A stretch of DNA of 64,000 nt, from NCBI RefSeq assembly GCF_003418935.1, contig NZ_QVMT01000001.1:660063-724062 (forward strand), given 5' to 3'. Made by a program: the position numbers and the translations under genes. Positions within the stretch are counted from its first letter, which is position 1; each line of letters opens with the position of its first letter. The stretch comes from Emticicia sp. C21 (GTDB taxonomy: Bacteria; Bacteroidota; Bacteroidia; Cytophagales; Spirosomataceae). Below the pieces are notes generated by a model. That model was not told the origin of the DNA. It was given only the letters and a program-made list of their open reading frames with translations, and searched no databases. This document shows positions 62,375 to 64,000 of this stretch, in pieces.

Positions 62375-64000
62375 ATGAAACATTTTTACTCTACCTACAT
62401 GCGGAGTATTAAACTCTGTCTGTTGTTCTGTTTTTCAGCCATCCTTACTTACGCGCAAACAAATATCAGCGGAAAAGTAACCGATAAAAGCGGTTCGGGT
62501 ATTCCAGGTGTAAGTGTTGTGGTGCAGGGATCTACTACTGGTGCTGTTACCGACGCAAACGGAAGCTACCAGATTGCGGCTAAGGCCGGTGCCAGAACCT
62601 TAACCTTTTCTTCGATTGGATATACCTTAAAAAACGTTGAAATAGGTACTAAAACAGTCATTGATGTAACCCTTGAAGAAGATGTAAACTCACTCGACGA
62701 AATTGTTGTGACGGGTTATACATCTGAAAGAAAGAAAGACATTATCGGTTCGGTAGCTGTAGTGAACACGAAATCTACCTTACAACAACCTTCATCAAAC
62801 CTTGGCAATATGCTACAAGGTCGTGCTCCGGGCGTAACCGTCAGTGGTACAGGAGCTCCAGGTGCACCTGCCAAGGTCCGTATCAGAGGGTTCACCTCAT
62901 TTGGTAATAATGATCCGCTTTATGTGATTGATGGAGTACCAACCGATAACGCCAATGCCCTTAACCCACAGGATATTGAGTCAGTACAAGTATTGAAAGA
63001 CCCTGTATCGGCTTCTATTTATGGTTCTCGTGCGGCCAATGGAGTAATTGTAGTTACCACCAAACAAGGTACATCAGGCAAAACTACCATTTCGTATGAT
63101 GGTTATTATGGTATTCAATCATTGCCGGAAAGGGTTTTTCCAAGTATGATGAATACGCAACAATATTATCAGTATTTACAGGCTGCGGCGGCCGGAGCGG
63201 GTATTCCGTTCAAAAGCAACGTATTTCAGAATGGAATTCCTAAGTACCTGGTTACCAACACGAATGTGACAGCGAATCCGAACGATGCTACGAATCCGGA
63301 TATGAGTAAGTATAACTATGACCCTTATAGCTACGACCGGACCTATCAGATCGCCGAAACAAGTATGGGTACTAACTGGCTGAAAGAAGCAACGCAAAAT
63401 GCACCTGTGCAGAGTCATCAGATTACTGCTACCGGAGGTACTGATAAAGGTACTTACTCATTAGGTGTAAACTACTTCGGTACAGAGGGGATCTTTAAAA
63501 ATACAGGCTTAAACCGTGTTACAGTTCGTGCTAATACCCGTTTTAAACCCACTAAATGGCTTACTATAGGTGAAAACCTGCAGGTAGCTTTTACAAATCA
63601 GTATGGGGCTAGCGGTAACCCATTCAACTCAGGAGATGGCCTTGACTTTAATAATGAAGCCAGTCCATGGTATCTGGCATTGCGTACAGTTCCTTTTTTA
63701 CCGGTTTATGATGTTAAAGGTAATTATGCAGGTACTTCGTTAGGTGAGGCAGGTAGTACGCCCGTACCGTCATCAACCCTTGCGCGCAACAAAGACAATA
63801 AGTTTAATGGCTTTAACTTATTTGGTAATTTGTATGCACAGATAGAAGTGTATAAAGACCTTACAATTTCATCTTCTTTTGGTATCGACCAGAATATGAC
63901 TAACGGTTACAACTTCATATTCATTACACCTGAGAAAGCCGAACCAATTCGTAATAATGCGTTCAACGAATATTTTGGCAGAGGTTTTTCATGGACATGG
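62375..64000 (+). CDS. SusC/RagA-type TonB-dependent receptor, truncated by window end
   Basis: First 542 codons of an outer-membrane receptor that imports glycans or other large ligands with TonB energy; the frame is still open at the window edge. A signal peptide (about 1-27, ending LTYAQ) precedes a carboxypeptidase-like domain (ISGKVTDKSGSGIPGVSVVV...VTDANGSYQI), the SusC signature LDEIVVTGY, then the plug domain with GRAPGVTV, VRIRGFTSFGNNDPLYVIDGVP and DPVSASIYGSRAANGVIVVTTK. Full-length members run to about 1000 aa, so roughly half is visible. A SusD partner would be expected just beyond the window. The start is the ATG at 62375; an internal ATG eight codons later is the alternative. 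Confidence 0.95.
   Translation, partial: MKHFYSTYMRSIKLCLLFCFSAILTYAQTNISGKVTDKSGSGIPGVSVVVQGSTTGAVTDANGSYQIAAKAGARTLTFSSIGYTLKNVEIGTKTVIDVTLEEDVNSLDEIVVTGYTSERKKDIIGSVAVVNTKSTLQQPSSNLGNMLQGRAPGVTVSGTGAPGAPAKVRIRGFTSFGNNDPLYVIDGVPTDNANALNPQDIESVQVLKDPVSASIYGSRAANGVIVVTTKQGTSGKTTISYDGYYGIQSLPERVFPSMMNTQQYYQYLQAAAAGAGIPFKSNVFQNGIPKYLVTNTNVTANPNDATNPDMSKYNYDPYSYDRTYQIAETSMGTNWLKEATQNAPVQSHQITATGGTDKGTYSLGVNYFGTEGIFKNTGLNRVTVRANTRFKPTKWLTIGENLQVAFTNQYGASGNPFNSGDGLDFNNEASPWYLALRTVPFLPVYDVKGNYAGTSLGEAGSTPVPSSTLARNKDNKFNGFNLFGNLYAQIEVYKDLTISSSFGIDQNMTNGYNFIFITPEKAEPIRNNAFNEYFGRGFSWTW

Noticed and set aside
63176-63418. 80-codon frame on the - strand inside the SusC gene
   Set aside because: Antisense shadow of a well-supported receptor gene; arginine-rich, no motif.
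1-64000. CRISPR arrays, tRNA or rRNA genes, prophage or insertion sequences
   Set aside because: No regular spaced repeats, clover-leaf sequences, transposase or phage genes could be supported; the tandem octamers have no spacers.

Overview
This 64 kb window comes from a Bacteroidota chromosome, most likely a member of the Cytophagales (Spirosoma/Emticicia/Arcicella-type; this placement is inferred, not computed). The evidence is a CcoN-CcoO fused cbb3 oxidase, a SusC/RagA-type receptor, a type IX secretion C-terminal signal, Bacteroidota-type -7 promoter boxes (TAnnTTTG), almost no Shine-Dalgarno sequences, and AT-rich intergenic DNA. I saw no rRNA, tRNA, CRISPR array, integrase or intact insertion sequence.

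Region 0.3-20 kb is carbohydrate/ester catabolism. A secreted P1-type peptidase and an esterase flank a six-gene + strand operon (2731-13460). The operon holds a GH92 glycosidase with an unusual Gln at the general-acid position, two large paralogous secreted proteins (Reg_prop propeller plus a probable alpha/alpha-toroid domain), a ChbG-like deacetylase, a sialidase-like Asp-box protein and a YidR-like lipoprotein. Next come an AsmA-like protein, a flavin-dependent monooxygenase, a DapA/NanA-type aldolase with a sodium:solute symporter, and a divergent AraC regulator behind a REP/BIME-like palindromic element.

Region 21-33 kb (all - strand) is a complete cbb3-type cytochrome oxidase locus: TauE-like protein, FixH, CcoG, CcoP, CcoQ (52 aa), CcoNO fusion, CcoS (55 aa) and the CcoI copper ATPase. 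Interspersed are two unrecognised proteins, a universal stress protein and an acyl-CoA desaturase. Region 33-41.6 kb continues the redox theme: two TlpA-like thioredoxin proteins, a second universal stress protein, a soluble PAS histidine kinase, a receiver-Crp/Fnr fusion regulator and oxygen-independent coproporphyrinogen oxidase. The strongest regulatory signal in the window links these two regions. The palindrome TGA-N6-TCA lies exactly 57 nt upstream of an identical TAATTTTG -7 box in front of ccoNO, the first usp gene and the desaturase-ccoI-ccoS unit. Related sites precede hemN, the kinase and one TlpA gene. I propose that the receiver-Crp/Fnr protein, which lacks Fe-S cysteines but keeps an E-T-x-x-R recognition helix, is the regulator.

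Region 41.8-59 kb is mostly housekeeping: a type IX secreted fibronectin III protein, RidA, a CvfB-like S1 protein, a leaderless metzincin with a small partner, RsmG, a GT2 glycosyltransferase, a putative porin, a VWA protein, Nth, a MOSC protein, SUI1/YciH, a lipid kinase, an NTF2-like protein, a LytTR protein and PBP1A. Region 59-64 kb holds a TPR histidine kinase, a LuxR-type response regulator and the first 542 codons of a SusC-like receptor that runs off the window. Here a second palindrome, TAGGGTTTWCCCTA, lies exactly 37 nt upstream of two -7 boxes, one between the kinase and regulator genes and one before susC. Several families of intergenic repeats (octamer arrays and palindromes) run through the whole window.
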